This document shows, one piece after another, positions 50,201-59,870 of a stretch of DNA of 64,000 nt. A program made the translations under genes and the position numbers. Each line of letters begins with the position of its first letter. The first letter of the stretch is position 1. Below the pieces are notes generated by a model. The model worked only from the letters and a program-made list of their open reading frames with translations, did not search any database and was not told where the DNA came from. Source of the DNA: Stutzerimonas nitrititolerans (GTDB taxonomy: Bacteria; Pseudomonadota; Gammaproteobacteria; Pseudomonadales; Pseudomonadaceae); the NCBI RefSeq assembly GCF_003696285.1, contig NZ_RFFL01000005.1, forward strand, positions 181,736 through 245,735, given 5' to 3'.

Positions 50201-51022
50201 ATGCATAAAACCCTCGCCACCACAGCCGTCGCAGCCGGGCTGCTGTTCGCCGGTCAGAGCGCCCATGCCGACAGCCCCATGCTCTGGCAGGACAACAGCC
50301 TGACCTATCTCTACGGCAAGAACTTCTCGGTCGACTCCGGCGAGGACGGTCGCGAGGCCGCCATCCAGCAGACCATCACCTTCGAGCACGCCAGCGGCTG
50401 GACCTGGGGCGACATCTTCCTGTTCGTCGACCACAAGTGGTTCAACGGCCATTCGGGCAAGGACGGACGGACCTACTACGGCGAATTCAGCCCGCGCCTG
50501 TCGCTGGGCAAGATCAGCGGGAAAGACCTGTCCTTCGGCCCGATCAAGGACGTGCTGATCTCGACCACCTACGAGCGCGGCGAAAGCCAGGCCGATGGCA
50601 CCCCGAACCAGGTCTACCTGCTCGGCCCGGCCGTGGACTTGGAACTGCCGGGTTTCGATCGCTTCTCGCTCAACACCTATTACCGCAAGCCTGACGGCAC
50701 CACCGGCAACCCCGGCGGCCAGTGGCAGATCACACCGGCCTGGGCCATGACCATTCCGGTGGGCAAGTCCGACATCCTCGTCGACGGCTACATCGACTGG
50801 GTCGTCAACGACAAGAAAAGCGGCGGCCGCGAGCTGAAGAAGAACTTCCACTTCAACCCGCAGGTGAAGTACGACCTAGGCAAGGCCCTGGATTACACGC
50901 CGGCCAAGCTCTATGTCGGTATCGAGTACGACTACTGGAGCAACAAGTACGGCATCGAGGACACCAGCGCCTTCAACACCGATAACAACGTGGTGAATTT
51001 CATCGTCAAGGCGCATTACTGA
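50201..51022 (+). CDS. Tsx-like (OmpK/nucleoside-specific) outer-membrane channel
   Basis: A 273-residue outer-membrane beta-barrel. MHKTLATTAVAAGLLFAGQSAHA is a signal peptide cut before DSPMLWQDNS. The barrel strands (FEHASGWTWGDIFLFVDHKW; YYGEFSPRLSLGKISG; KLYVGIEYDYWSNKYGIED) and terminal aromatic Y match the Tsx/OmpK family, which lets nucleosides and small solutes cross. It follows the sodium symporter by about 250 bases, with the hairpin between, so it may have its own promoter. Confidence 0.85.
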   Translation: MHKTLATTAVAAGLLFAGQSAHADSPMLWQDNSLTYLYGKNFSVDSGEDGREAAIQQTITFEHASGWTWGDIFLFVDHKWFNGHSGKDGRTYYGEFSPRLSLGKISGKDLSFGPIKDVLISTTYERGESQADGTPNQVYLLGPAVDLELPGFDRFSLNTYYRKPDGTTGNPGGQWQITPAWAMTIPVGKSDILVDGYIDWVVNDKKSGGRELKKNFHFNPQVKYDLGKALDYTPAKLYVGIEYDYWSNKYGIEDTSAFNTDNNVVNFIVKAHY

Positions 51023-51061
51023 TCGCCAGCGCTGCCCGGTTCGCCGGGCAGCCATCAGCCG

Positions 51062-51994
51062 CTAGCCCAGCGAAAACACCATCGCCTTGAGGCTGCTGTC
51101 CGGATGGATGTCGGGAAACTCCGGCGGATTCTCCAGCCGCATGCTGAATACCAGCATCGGCGCCTCGGATGCCATGCCCTCGATCAGAAACTCGGGTCCG
51201 ACGTCCGGATCATTGACACAGGCCAGCACCCTGCCGCCGTCGGCAAGCAGCTCCGGCAATCGGCGCAGAATCTTCTGGTAATCCCGGCTCAGCGCGAAAC
51301 TGCCCTTCTGGAAGGATGGCGGGTCGATGATGATCAGGTCGTAGGGGCCTGATTTGCGCACCTTGCCCCATGACTTGAACAGCTCATGGCCGAGAAACTC
51401 GACTCGACTCAGGTCATGCTCGTTCAGGCGGTGGTTGTCTCGCCCCCTACTCAAGGCCGCCCGGGCCATATCCAGATTCACCACCCGCTCGGCACCGCCC
51501 GCAATGGCCGCCACCGAGAAGCCGCAGGTATAGGCGAACAGATTGAGCACGCGCTTGCCCCGCGTCTGTTCCTGCACCCAGCGACGGCCGTAGCGCATGT
51601 CCAGAAACAGGCCATTGTTCTGCTTGCGGCCCAGATCCAGCTTGTAGCGCAGGCCGTTCTCGCTGATCAGCCACTCCTCGGATACCTCGCCTAGCAGCGC
51701 CTCGGTGTCGCTGTTCGGCAGATAGCGATGCTGGAGCAGCAGACTCGCACCGGACGGCCATTGTGCTGAATACCCAAGAGCCGTGAGCATCTCCGTCAGC
51801 GCCTGCCGTTCGGCTGGCCCCGGGTCGCGAAACAGCGACACCAGCAGCACGCCCTGCAACCAGTCGACGGTCACATGCTCCAACCCTGCCCAGCATCGAC
51901 CTCGGCCATGGAACAGGCGGCGAGTTTCCTCGGGCAGGGCATTCAAGGCAGTGATCAGGTGCTGGCGCAGGGTCTCGATGGCGTCCGGGTTCAT
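51062..51994 (-). CDS. Class I SAM-dependent methyltransferase (RlmI-like)
   Basis: A 310-residue methyltransferase resembling the RlmI/RlmK family (23S rRNA cytosine-5). QNNGLFLDMRYGRRWVQEQ, the SAM motif VLNLFAYTCGFSVAAIAGGAE, the acidic NLDMARAALSRGRDNH and the catalytic IIDPPSFQKGSF segments are clear. It lacks the N-terminal PUA domain of E. coli RlmI, so the target may differ. It converges on tsx. Confidence 0.88.
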   Translation of the reverse strand: MNPDAIETLRQHLITALNALPEETRRLFHGRGRCWAGLEHVTVDWLQGVLLVSLFRDPGPAERQALTEMLTALGYSAQWPSGASLLLQHRYLPNSDTEALLGEVSEEWLISENGLRYKLDLGRKQNNGLFLDMRYGRRWVQEQTRGKRVLNLFAYTCGFSVAAIAGGAERVVNLDMARAALSRGRDNHRLNEHDLSRVEFLGHELFKSWGKVRKSGPYDLIIIDPPSFQKGSFALSRDYQKILRRLPELLADGGRVLACVNDPDVGPEFLIEGMASEAPMLVFSMRLENPPEFPDIHPDSSLKAMVFSLG

Positions 51995-52141
51995 CAGGCT
52001 TCATCACAAATGCGGGCGCGCATTTTACTCATAAAGACCTGTCTGCACTCGCCCGTCGCATTCGAACTTCCCGCTGTGGTCATCGTCGAAAAACGCGTTC
52101 CTGCGTTGCTGCACACCCTCTTTCGAGACAAGGAATCCGTT

Positions 52142-53668
52142 GTGACAGATTGCCGAAAAGCCGACCGAACAGGACCAGGGGCTATTCACGTTACCCTAGC
52201 CATGCTGGCTGCGAGCCTGTTGCTGCCCGTCCTCGCACATGCCGCTTCGGATCAGCACCCGCAAGCCGAACTCGCCGCGCGCGATGCAGAAAACAAGCGA
52301 CTGACGGCAGAGATCATCAACCGCCCTAACCCGCTGTCGCAGCAGCCTGTCTCCCGCTACAACCATTTCATCACCTACGGTCAGTCCCTGGCCTCGGCCG
52401 CCGAAGGCTGGCCCGCACTGTCGACGACCCCGGGCTACGACAACCTGATGCTTGGCGATGCCGTGCGCTCGGCCAGCTACAGCGGCCCCAGCTTCCGCGC
52501 GGTTGGCGACGTGGCATTTCGCCCGCTCAAGGCGGTGGTCCAGCGCAAGGCCGACGCCAAGATCATCCTCGACGAGGCGCAGGTTGCCGAACTCGAGAAG
52601 CAGGCGCAGGAAGAAGGCGAATCCGTCGAGGTCGGCGCGCTGAACATGGCCCGACGCCTCTATCTGGAAAAGCATGGGGTCGATTCGGACCCCGAGCACC
52701 TGTTCCTTGCCAGCAATGCTTCCACCTCCGGGCGCTCGATCGCGCAGTTGTCGAAGACCGGCGGGACCGATGAGTACCGGCGCGTACTGCAGGCGGTCGA
52801 CCAGGCCAAGGCACTGGCGGATGCGGAAGACGCCAGCTACAGCATCGCCGCCCTCTTCTGGCTCCAGGGCGAGTTCGACTATTCCCACACCAACGGCGGT
52901 ATCAACGACAAAAGGCGCTACAAGGCCTTGCTGCGCCAGTTACGCGACGACCTTTACGCCGACATCGCAACAGGCATCGCCGGCCAGAAGCAGATGCCGG
53001 CTTTTCTCAGCTACCAGACCGACGCCAAATCTTCGGTCAAGGACGGCACGCTCGCGGTCGGCATGGCGCAATGGGAATTGGCCCGGGAAGAGCCGAACTG
53101 GTTCCTGGTCGGCCCGGTGTACCCCTACGTGGACAAGGGTACGCACCTATCGGCGAACGGCTATCGCTGGTTCGGGCAGATGCTCGGCAAGGTCTATCAC
53201 CAGGTAGCGGTGGAGCGTCGCCATTGGCAGCCACTGGCGCCACGCCGGGCAACGGTCGAGGGCAAGGAGGTGCTGATCGACTATCACGTGCCGCATCCGC
53301 CGCTGGCCTTCGATCGCCCTTACCTGGGGCATGTGGCACGGCCGGTGAAGCAAAAGGGCTTCGTGTTGCTCGATGAAAAAGGCGAGGTGCCGCTGAGCGA
53401 CGTGGAGATCGTCGCGGATACCATCGTCCGCCTGCGGGCGGCACGCGAGCCGGTCGGCCAGCTACGCATTCGCTACGCCAGCCACCAGTCAGGTGGTGCC
53501 GGGCAGCTGCGCGACAGCGATCCGACGCTGGCCGATGCCCACTACGAATACCTGCCCGACAAGGGCATGCAGGCGCTGGAGAATGTCCCCGAACTGGTCG
53601 GCAAGCCTTATCCGCTGCACAACTGGAGCATCGCCTTCGATATTCCGGCCGAGGTGCGGAGCCGCTGA
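52142..53668 (+). CDS. Exported SGNH/sialate O-acetylesterase-like hydrolase
   Basis: A 508-residue protein. The GTG at 52142 follows AAGGA by 7 bases and yields a signal peptide with basic n-region and hydrophobic core (MLAASLLLPVLAHA). The mature enzyme has block I as GQS at residues 80-82 (NHFITYGQSLASAAEGW), block III as FWLQGEFDYSH, and block V as VDKGTHLSANGYRWFG (His). These are hallmarks of the SASA branch of SGNH hydrolases, which remove acetyl or similar esters from carbohydrates. The last 150 residues look like a beta-rich domain. It stands alone; the substrate is unknown. Confidence 0.72.
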   Translation: MTDCRKADRTGPGAIHVTLAMLAASLLLPVLAHAASDQHPQAELAARDAENKRLTAEIINRPNPLSQQPVSRYNHFITYGQSLASAAEGWPALSTTPGYDNLMLGDAVRSASYSGPSFRAVGDVAFRPLKAVVQRKADAKIILDEAQVAELEKQAQEEGESVEVGALNMARRLYLEKHGVDSDPEHLFLASNASTSGRSIAQLSKTGGTDEYRRVLQAVDQAKALADAEDASYSIAALFWLQGEFDYSHTNGGINDKRRYKALLRQLRDDLYADIATGIAGQKQMPAFLSYQTDAKSSVKDGTLAVGMAQWELAREEPNWFLVGPVYPYVDKGTHLSANGYRWFGQMLGKVYHQVAVERRHWQPLAPRRATVEGKEVLIDYHVPHPPLAFDRPYLGHVARPVKQKGFVLLDEKGEVPLSDVEIVADTIVRLRAAREPVGQLRIRYASHQSGGAGQLRDSDPTLADAHYEYLPDKGMQALENVPELVGKPYPLHNWSIAFDIPAEVRSR

Positions 53669-53813
53669 TCACGCCCATAGCGATGGAGGACGTAGCCGGG
53701 TCCGATCCGCTGATCCGATGCAGCAGTCAATCGAAGAAATAGAAAGTGAACTGGCGAACGTCGCTCTGAAGAGGCTCCGCCAACCGAACAGCTGCCTTCT
53801 TGCTTCGAAGAAC

Positions 53814-54272
53814 CTAGTCCCGCCCGCCCAGAAGCCGTCCGATCATGTCCAGCGGATATCCGCGATAACTGAGGAAACGACCCTGCTTGGCCCGCTCCCG
53901 TGGCTCGCTGGGCAGCGAGCCGGAAAACTTGCGCTGCCAGACGGCACGCAGCTGTTCGCTCCAGTCGAAACCACTGTCTCGCAAGGCCTGCTCGACGTCG
54001 CTACGGGACAGGCCCCGCTGAGTCAGTTCCTCCCGAATGCGTAGCGGGCCATAACCGGCATTGGCACGCATCCTGACGAAACTTTCCAGATAACGGGCCT
54101 CACTGAGCAGCCCTTCCTCAGCGAGTCGATCCAGCGCCGGCTCGATCAATTCGGCCGGCGCACCGCGCTGGCGCAGTTTGCGGGACAACTCGATACGCCC
54201 ATGCTCGCGCCGGGCCAGCAAGTCCATTGCAGCCCGGCGTACGGCAGTGGGGTTATCCAGCACGGCGACCAT
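53814..54272 (-). CDS. recX: Regulatory protein RecX
   Basis: A 152-residue protein that binds and limits RecA filaments. [51 protein letters not shown] and [15 protein letters not shown] follow the three-helix-repeat RecX pattern. It starts 4 bases downstream of the recA stop, an operon arrangement conserved in Pseudomonas. Confidence 0.95.
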   Translation of the reverse strand: MVAVLDNPTAVRRAAMDLLARREHGRIELSRKLRQRGAPAELIEPALDRLAEEGLLSEARYLESFVRMRANAGYGPLRIREELTQRGLSRSDVEQALRDSGFDWSEQLRAVWQRKFSGSLPSEPRERAKQGRFLSYRGYPLDMIGRLLGGRD

Positions 54273-54276
54273 GGGA

Positions 54277-55320
54277 TCAGATGTCGGCGTCCGCCAGATC
54301 TTCGGCTACCGGGGTGGCCTTGGTATTGGCCGAAGTCACCAGCAGCTTGGCGCGAATCTGCTGTTCGATCTCCTGGCCGATCTCGGGGTTCTCTTCCAGA
54401 TACTTGGCCGCATTGGCCTTGCCCTGGCCGATCTTGCTGCCCTTGTAGGCGTACCAGGCACCGGATTTCTCCACCAGGCCCTGCTGCACGCCGAGATCGA
54501 TGATCTCGCCGTTGCGGTAGATGCCCTTGCCGTAGAGGATCTGGAACTCGGCCTGGCGGAACGGCGGGGCCACCTTGTTCTTGACGACCTTGACGCGGGT
54601 TTCGCTGCCCACCACTTCGTCGCCTTCCTTCACCGCGCCGGTACGGCGGATGTCCAGACGGACCGAAGCGTAGAACTTAAGCGCGTTACCGCCGGTGGTG
54701 GTTTCCGGGCTGCCGAACATCACGCCGATCTTCATGCGGATCTGGTTGATGAAGATCACCAGGCAGTTGGCGTTCTTGATGTTGCCGGTGATCTTGCGTA
54801 GCGCCTGAGACATCAGGCGGGCCTGCAGACCGACGTGGGCATCGCCCATCTCACCTTCGATTTCCGCCTTGGGCACCAGCGCTGCCACGGAGTCGACGAT
54901 GATCACGTCCACTGCATTGGAGCGCACCAGCATGTCGGTGATTTCCAGCGCCTGCTCGCCCGTGTCGGGCTGCGACACCAGCAGGTCGTCGACGTTGACG
55001 CCCAGCTTGCCGGCGTAATCGGGGTCCAGCGCATGCTCGGCATCGACGAAGGCGCAGGTGGAGCCCATTCTCTGGGCGGCGGCGATGACCGAGAGGGTCA
55101 GGGTGGTTTTACCCGAAGATTCCGGGCCGTAGATTTCGACGATCCGGCCTTTCGGCAGACCGCCTATGCCGAGGGCGATATCCAGCCCCAGGGAGCCGGT
55201 GGAAATAGAAGGGATCGCCTGGCGATCATGATCGCCCATGCGCATGACCGCGCCTTTGCCGAACTGCTTTTCGATCTGGCCCAGGGCAGCGGCCAAGGCA
55301 CGCTTCTTGTTCTCGTCCAT
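54277..55320 (-). CDS. recA: Recombinase RecA
   Basis: A 347-residue recombinase for homologous recombination and SOS induction. Walker A is [10 protein letters not shown], followed by [12 protein letters not shown] and [29 protein letters not shown], the L2 loop and DNA-binding core. The start [20 protein letters not shown] at 55320 is the family start; an extra four upstream codons are not. A LexA box lies in its promoter. Confidence 0.99.
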   Translation of the reverse strand: MDENKKRALAAALGQIEKQFGKGAVMRMGDHDRQAIPSISTGSLGLDIALGIGGLPKGRIVEIYGPESSGKTTLTLSVIAAAQRMGSTCAFVDAEHALDPDYAGKLGVNVDDLLVSQPDTGEQALEITDMLVRSNAVDVIIVDSVAALVPKAEIEGEMGDAHVGLQARLMSQALRKITGNIKNANCLVIFINQIRMKIGVMFGSPETTTGGNALKFYASVRLDIRRTGAVKEGDEVVGSETRVKVVKNKVAPPFRQAEFQILYGKGIYRNGEIIDLGVQQGLVEKSGAWYAYKGSKIGQGKANAAKYLEENPEIGQEIEQQIRAKLLVTSANTKATPVAEDLADADI

Positions 55321-55361
55321 TACAATCCTCACTTGATCAAGAGGGCCAGAGGCCGCAACAA

Positions 55362-55377
55362 CTGTATAAGTAGACAG
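55362..55377. promoter_or_regulatory. LexA (SOS) box of recA
   Basis: CTG-TATAAGTAGA-CAG matches the CTG-N10-CAG core; on the minus strand it reads CTGTCTACTTATACAG. It is 42 bases before the recA start, where LexA would repress transcription until DNA damage. Confidence 0.9.
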
Positions 55378-55404
55378 TATTAGAGCATAGGCAAATTTGA
55401 TCGC

Positions 55405-55905
55405 CTAGCCCTGAAGGGGATTTTCTCCATTGACCAGGCTGATCAAACCGACGAGCGCCGCCTCTACGCTCTGCTCACGCACCGCCTGACGGTCGCCGGT
55501 GAACTGGAAGCGCCGAGCGAACATCCGATCGGACGCCGACCAGGCCAGCCACACGGTGCCGACCGGCTTCTCCGGCGAGCCGCCGCCCGGCCCGGCCACG
55601 CCGCTGACCGCGACGGCAAAGCGCGCGCCGCTGCCTCGTTGCGCGCCACGTGCCATGGCCTCGACCACTTCCCGACTCACCGCACCGACCTGCTCGAACA
55701 ACGGCGCCGGCACGCCCAGCTGGCGTGTCTTCTGCTCATTGGAATAGGTGACGAAGCCCGCCTCGAACCAGGCCGAGCTACCGGCGATGCGCGTGATGGC
55801 TTCGGCGATACCGCCACCGGTACAGGATTCGGCGGTGGTGACGTGCGCACCAGCAAGCTGCAGCGCACGGCCCAGGTCGGCAGCCAGTGCTTCGATCGGG
55901 TTCAT
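55405..55905 (-). CDS. pncC: CinA C-terminal/PncC nicotinamide-nucleotide amidohydrolase
   Basis: A 166-residue enzyme that deamidates nicotinamide mononucleotide to nicotinate mononucleotide in NAD recycling. TTAESCTGGGIAEAITRIAGSS carries the catalytic Ser; FVTYSNEQKTRQLGV and VSGVAGPGGGSPEKPVGTVWL complete the CinA signature. The Met at 55905 is chosen; the frame upstream is not conserved. In Pseudomonas this gene lies between recA and mutS, as here. Confidence 0.93.
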   Translation of the reverse strand: MNPIEALAADLGRALQLAGAHVTTAESCTGGGIAEAITRIAGSSAWFEAGFVTYSNEQKTRQLGVPAPLFEQVGAVSREVVEAMARGAQRGSGARFAVAVSGVAGPGGGSPEKPVGTVWLAWSASDRMFARRFQFTGDRQAVREQSVEAALVGLISLVNGENPLQG

Positions 55906-55992
55906 CGCAACTCCTCGACGGCATTGAAAGAGGCACAGCCTACCCCAGTCGGACAAGACGCACAGCCGTGCGAACAACTACGAGGTTTAGAG

Positions 55993-56019
55993 AAAAAACG
56001 AGCCCCGCCGAAGCGGGGC
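55993..56019 (-). terminator. Rho-independent terminator after the small acidic-protein gene
   Basis: The stem GCCCCGC/GCGGGGC with a four-base loop (TTCG on the minus strand) is followed on the minus strand by TCGTTTTTTC. It lies 24 bases downstream of the gene that ends at 56043. Confidence 0.85.
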
Positions 56020-56042
56020 CGTTCACCGATTCGGAAGCCCCG

Positions 56043-56210
56043 TCATACCCGCGGGATGTCCGGGTCGTCTTCGAACATATCGACGTCCTCGTCGGTCAGC
56101 TCGCCATTATCCGGCTCCGACATGGGAGCATCGTCGATGCTGGCGCCGTCCGGATCGCCGGGCAAAGGCTCCTGGGATTTCGGATCGTTCGGGTCGCGTT
56201 CGTCTTGCAT
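56043..56210 (-). CDS. Small acidic hypothetical protein
   Basis: A 55-residue, very acidic protein (MQDERDPNDPKSQEPLPGDP then TDEDVDMFEDDPDIPRV). No signal, membrane helix or cysteine is present; the composition suggests an unstructured peptide. It has its own start with GAGG upstream and is followed by a strong terminator, which supports a real gene. It lies in the mutS-pncC gap on the opposite strand to mutS. The function is unknown. Confidence 0.7.
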   Translation of the reverse strand: MQDERDPNDPKSQEPLPGDPDGASIDDAPMSEPDNGELTDEDVDMFEDDPDIPRV

Positions 56211-56499
56211 GGTTCACCTCCGACGAGGCCGCCAGTGGCCTCCTGGCATTCGAACGACGCAGGGGGAAAAGGTGGCGCCCGTCAGTCCGATTCATGGTCG
56301 CCACTTTTGCCCCAAGGAGACGGCTTCGGCTGCTGGCTGGCGATAGCCCGTGTTAACCTTCGCCCACCATCAGGCAGCCGGCAGCCCCACCGGCTGCCCA
56401 GGGCGGATGATCGACCGGAGGCTGATGCACATTGCCTTCCATGCCCCGTACGGTCTCGATCCAGCCCGGCCTGCCCCACCGTCTCAGCCCAGAAAACCG

Positions 56500-59079
56500 A
56501 TGACCAAAGACGTTCAAGACCTGTCCAAACACACCCCGATGATGCAGCAATACTGGAAGCTCAAGCGCGAGCATCCGGATCAGCTGATGTTCTACCGCAT
56601 GGGCGACTTCTACGAGTTGTTCTACGAGGACGCCAAGAAGGCTGCCAAGCTGCTGGACATCACCCTCACCGCGCGCGGCCAGTCGGGTGGCAATGCTATT
56701 CCCATGGCCGGGATTCCCTTTCATTCCGCCGAAGGCTATCTAAGCCGCCTGGTGAAGCTCGGCGAATCGGTGGTGATCTGCGAGCAGATCGGCGATCCGG
56801 CTACCAGCAAGGGCCCGGTGGAGCGTCAGGTGGTGCGCATCATCACCCCCGGCACGGTGAGCGACGAAGCACTGCTCGACGAGCATCGCGACAATCTGCT
56901 CGCCGCCGTGGTCGGCGATGAAAGACTCTTCGGACTCTCGGTGCTGGACATCACCAGTGGCCGCTTCAGCGTGCAGGAATTCGGCGGTTGGGAAACCCTG
57001 CTGGCCGAAGTCGAGCGCCTGAACCCCGCCGAACTGATGATCCCCGATGATTGGCCCGCCGGCCTGCCGTTGGAAAAACGCCGTGGCGTTCGTCGGCGCG
57101 CGCCCTGGGATTTCGACCGCGACAGCGCCTTCAAGGGCCTCTGCCAGCAGTTTGCGACCCAGGATCTGAAAGGCTTCGGTTGCGAGAAACTGACCTTGGC
57201 CATCGGCGCCGCCGGCTGCCTGCTGACCTACGCCAAGGAAACCCAGCGCACCGCCCTGCACCATCTGCGCAGCCTGCGCCATGAACGCCTCGACGACAGC
57301 GTGGTGCTGGACGGCGCCACCCGGCGCAATCTGGAGCTGGACATCAACCTCGGTGGCGGTCGCGACAACACCCTGCAATCGGTGGTCGACCGTTGCCAGA
57401 CCGCCATGGGTTCGCGCCTGCTGAGCCGCTGGCTGAACCGTCCGCTACGCGACCGCCAGGTGCTGGAAGCGCGCCAGGACTCGATCACCTGCCTGCTGGA
57501 ACACTACCGCTTCGAGCAGATCCAGCCACAGCTCAAGGACATCGGCGACCTGGAACGCATCCTCGCCCGCATCGGCCTGCGCAACGCCCGTCCGCGTGAC
57601 CTGGCGCGTCTGCGTGACGCCCTGGCCGCCCTGCCGCAGCTACAGGCTGGCATGCAGGAGTTGGTCGCGCCGCACCTGATTGAGCTGGCCGCGAGCATCC
57701 GCACCTACCCCGAACTGGCCGACCTGCTGGCCAAGGCGATCATCGATAATCCGCCGGCGGTGATCCGTGACGGCGGCGTGCTCAAGACCGGCTACGACGC
57801 CGAGCTGGACGAGCTGCAGTCGCTCTCCGAAAACGCCGGCCAGTACCTGATGGACCTGGAGACGCGCGAGAAGGCACGCACGGGCCTGGCCAACCTCAAG
57901 GTCGGCTACAACCGTGTGCATGGCTACTTCATCGAACTGCCGAGCAAGCAGGCCGAATCCGCACCGGCCGACTACATCCGCCGGCAGACGCTCAAGGGCG
58001 CCGAGCGTTTCATCACGCCGGAGCTCAAGGAATTCGAGGACAAGGCGCTGTCGGCCAAGAGCCGCGCCCTGGCCCGTGAAAAGCAGCTCTACGAAGAATT
58101 GCTGGAATTGCTGATCGGCCATCTGGCGCCGCTGCAGGAATCCGCCGCCGCGCTGGCCGAGCTGGACGTGCTGAGCAACCTTGCCGAACGTGCGCTGACC
58201 CTCGACCTGAACCGCCCGCGCTTCGTCGAGCAGCCTTGCCTGCGCATCGAGCAGGGCCGCCATCCGGTGGTCGAGCAGGTGCTGACCACGCCCTTCGTCG
58301 CCAACGACCTGAGCCTCGACGACGAGACCCGCATGCTGGTAATCACAGGGCCGAACATGGGCGGTAAATCCACCTATATGCGCCAGACCGCCTTGATCGT
58401 GCTGCTGGCGCAGATCGGCAGCTTCGTCCCGGCGGCGGCCTGTGAGCTGTCGCTCGTGGACCGCATCTTCACCCGCATCGGCTCCAGCGATGACCTGGCC
58501 GGTGGGCGCTCCACCTTCATGGTGGAGATGAGCGAAACTGCCAATATCCTGCACAACGCCAGCGACCGCAGCCTGGTGCTGATGGACGAAGTGGGGCGTG
58601 GCACCAGCACCTTCGACGGCCTGTCGCTGGCCTGGGCCGCCGCCGAGCACCTGGCCAAGCTGCGCGCCTTCACCCTGTTCGCCACGCACTACTTCGAACT
58701 GACCGTACTGCCGGAAAGCGAGCCGGTGGTGGCCAACGTGCACCTGTCGGCCACAGAGCACAACGAGCGCATCGTCTTCCTGCACCATGTGCTGCCCGGC
58801 CCGGCCAGCCAGAGCTACGGCCTGGCGGTGGCACAACTGGCCGGCGTGCCGGGCGAGGTGATCCAGCGTGCCCGCGACCATCTGTCGCGCCTGGAAACCA
58901 CCAGCCTGCCCCATGAAATGCCGAAAATAGCCCCCGGCCAACCCGCACCGCCCTTGCAGAACGACCTGTTTGCCAGCCTGCCGCACCCGGTCATCGAGGC
59001 GCTGGGCAAGGTCCAACCCGATGACTTGACGCCGCGTCAGGCTCTGGAACTGCTATACAGCCTGAAAACGCAGGTCTGA
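56500..59079 (+). CDS. mutS: DNA mismatch repair protein MutS
   Basis: An 859-residue ATPase that recognises base mismatches and recruits MutL. The mismatch-contact Phe-x-Glu is in [11 protein letters not shown]; Walker A is [14 protein letters not shown]; the ABC signature [15 protein letters not shown] and Walker [16 protein letters not shown] are intact. [19 protein letters not shown] at 56500 is the family start; the open frame upstream from 56350 is not used. A MITE-like element begins 5 bases after the stop codon. Confidence 0.98.
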   Translation: MTKDVQDLSKHTPMMQQYWKLKREHPDQLMFYRMGDFYELFYEDAKKAAKLLDITLTARGQSGGNAIPMAGIPFHSAEGYLSRLVKLGESVVICEQIGDPATSKGPVERQVVRIITPGTVSDEALLDEHRDNLLAAVVGDERLFGLSVLDITSGRFSVQEFGGWETLLAEVERLNPAELMIPDDWPAGLPLEKRRGVRRRAPWDFDRDSAFKGLCQQFATQDLKGFGCEKLTLAIGAAGCLLTYAKETQRTALHHLRSLRHERLDDSVVLDGATRRNLELDINLGGGRDNTLQSVVDRCQTAMGSRLLSRWLNRPLRDRQVLEARQDSITCLLEHYRFEQIQPQLKDIGDLERILARIGLRNARPRDLARLRDALAALPQLQAGMQELVAPHLIELAASIRTYPELADLLAKAIIDNPPAVIRDGGVLKTGYDAELDELQSLSENAGQYLMDLETREKARTGLANLKVGYNRVHGYFIELPSKQAESAPADYIRRQTLKGAERFITPELKEFEDKALSAKSRALAREKQLYEELLELLIGHLAPLQESAAALAELDVLSNLAERALTLDLNRPRFVEQPCLRIEQGRHPVVEQVLTTPFVANDLSLDDETRMLVITGPNMGGKSTYMRQTALIVLLAQIGSFVPAAACELSLVDRIFTRIGSSDDLAGGRSTFMVEMSETANILHNASDRSLVLMDEVGRGTSTFDGLSLAWAAAEHLAKLRAFTLFATHYFELTVLPESEPVVANVHLSATEHNERIVFLHHVLPGPASQSYGLAVAQLAGVPGEVIQRARDHLSRLETTSLPHEMPKIAPGQPAPPLQNDLFASLPHPVIEALGKVQPDDLTPRQALELLYSLKTQV

Positions 59080-59083
59080 TCGC

Positions 59084-59351
59084 TAGGGTCTGTTGCCGTT
59101 TCAGCGCAATCCGCGTTGCTGCGACAAAAGGCGCCAGGCAAGGCGCGGGACGCAGGCAATGGTGGTTCCCTTGCCAAGTCCCGCAACGCCGCATGGCGAC
59201 ATTTGCCGCGCAACCCTTCGGGCCGGGCCTGTTTTTGCGCGATGCGGCGTTCCTCGTCGCTTATTTGGAACGACCAAACTTCGCTCCTCGTGCCTTGCCT
59301 CGCGCAAAAACAGGCTCCGGCGCGGACGCGATGAAACGGCAACAGACCCTA
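59084..59351. repeat. MITE-like non-autonomous element with 20-bp perfect terminal inverted repeats
   Basis: The 268-base element is bounded by TAGGGTCTGTTGCCGTTTCA (59084-59103) and its exact complement (59332-59351). TA at each outer edge could be a two-base target duplication, as in IS630/Tc1-type transposition. An internal 15-bp perfect repeat (59227-59241 and 59301-59315) gives a second hairpin. It has no credible gene. Related decayed ends are at 33121-33174 and 63136-63175, so this is a dispersed family. It lies between mutS and fdxA. Confidence 0.85.
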
Positions 59352-59362
59352 ATAAAAGCTGC

Positions 59363-59368
59363 TAGAAT
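59363..59368 (+). promoter_or_regulatory. Candidate fdxA promoter -10 box
   Basis: TAGAAT lies about 107 bases before the fdxA ATG. A 17-18-base spacer puts the -35 region inside the right terminal repeat of the MITE-like element; the -35 match itself is weak. Confidence 0.4.
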
Positions 59369-59474
59369 CGCGCGCATTTTTGGACATGAGCGGCATTTGC
59401 CTGGTGCCGCCCAAGCCTGCCGAACCGGGGGCGTCACTGCCACGCCACCCGAAACGCCTGAGGAGATAATAGAA

Positions 59475-59798
59475 ATGACCTTCGTCGTCACCGACAACTG
59501 CATCAAGTGCAAATACACCGATTGCGTAGAAGTCTGTCCGGTGGACTGTTTCTACGAAGGCCCGAACTTCCTGGTCATCCACCCGGACGAGTGCATCGAC
59601 TGCGCGCTGTGCGAGCCGGAATGCCCCGCCCAAGCGATCTTCTCCGAAGACGAGGTACCGGAAGACCAGCAGGAATACATCGAGCTGAACGCCGATCTGG
59701 CCGAAGTCTGGCCGAACATTACCGAGAAGAAGGACTCGCTGCCGGACGCCGAAGAGTGGGACGGCGTGAAGGATAAACTGCAGTACCTCGAGCGTTGA
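59475..59798 (+). CDS. fdxA: 7Fe ferredoxin (FdxA type)
   Basis: A 107-residue low-potential electron carrier with a 3Fe-4S and a 4Fe-4S cluster. The cysteine pattern [18 protein letters not shown] and [12 protein letters not shown], and the C-terminal [20 protein letters not shown], are almost identical to Azotobacter ferredoxin I. A GGAG ribosome-binding site precedes the ATG at 59475. In P. aeruginosa rpoS is the next gene after fdxA; here it is not. A strong terminator follows. Confidence 0.97.
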   Translation: MTFVVTDNCIKCKYTDCVEVCPVDCFYEGPNFLVIHPDECIDCALCEPECPAQAIFSEDEVPEDQQEYIELNADLAEVWPNITEKKDSLPDAEEWDGVKDKLQYLER

Positions 59799-59822
59799 TT
59801 TAGCGCGCCACGCCGCTGAACG

Positions 59823-59855
59823 AAAAATGCCCGTCTCTTGGAGACGGGCATTTTT
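59823..59855. terminator. Bidirectional terminator between fdxA and csbD
   Basis: A 15-bp perfect stem AAAAATGCCCGTCTC/GAGACGGGCATTTTT with loop TTG serves both converging genes. Confidence 0.92.
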
Positions 59856-59870
59856 GTTTCCGCAGACCGA

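Noticed and set aside
51875..52141. N-terminal extension of the SGNH hydrolase to 51875
   Set aside because: It would overlap the opposite methyltransferase gene and put about 90 non-conserved residues before a clear signal peptide.
56350..56499. Upstream start for mutS at 56350
   Set aside because: The family start [17 protein letters not shown] is at 56500; the extra 50 residues have no similarity to MutS.
59101..59365. Small ORFs within the 59-kb element (for example 59116-59334 and 59101-59307)
   Set aside because: They overlap on both strands inside a non-coding inverted-repeat element and have no ribosome-binding site.
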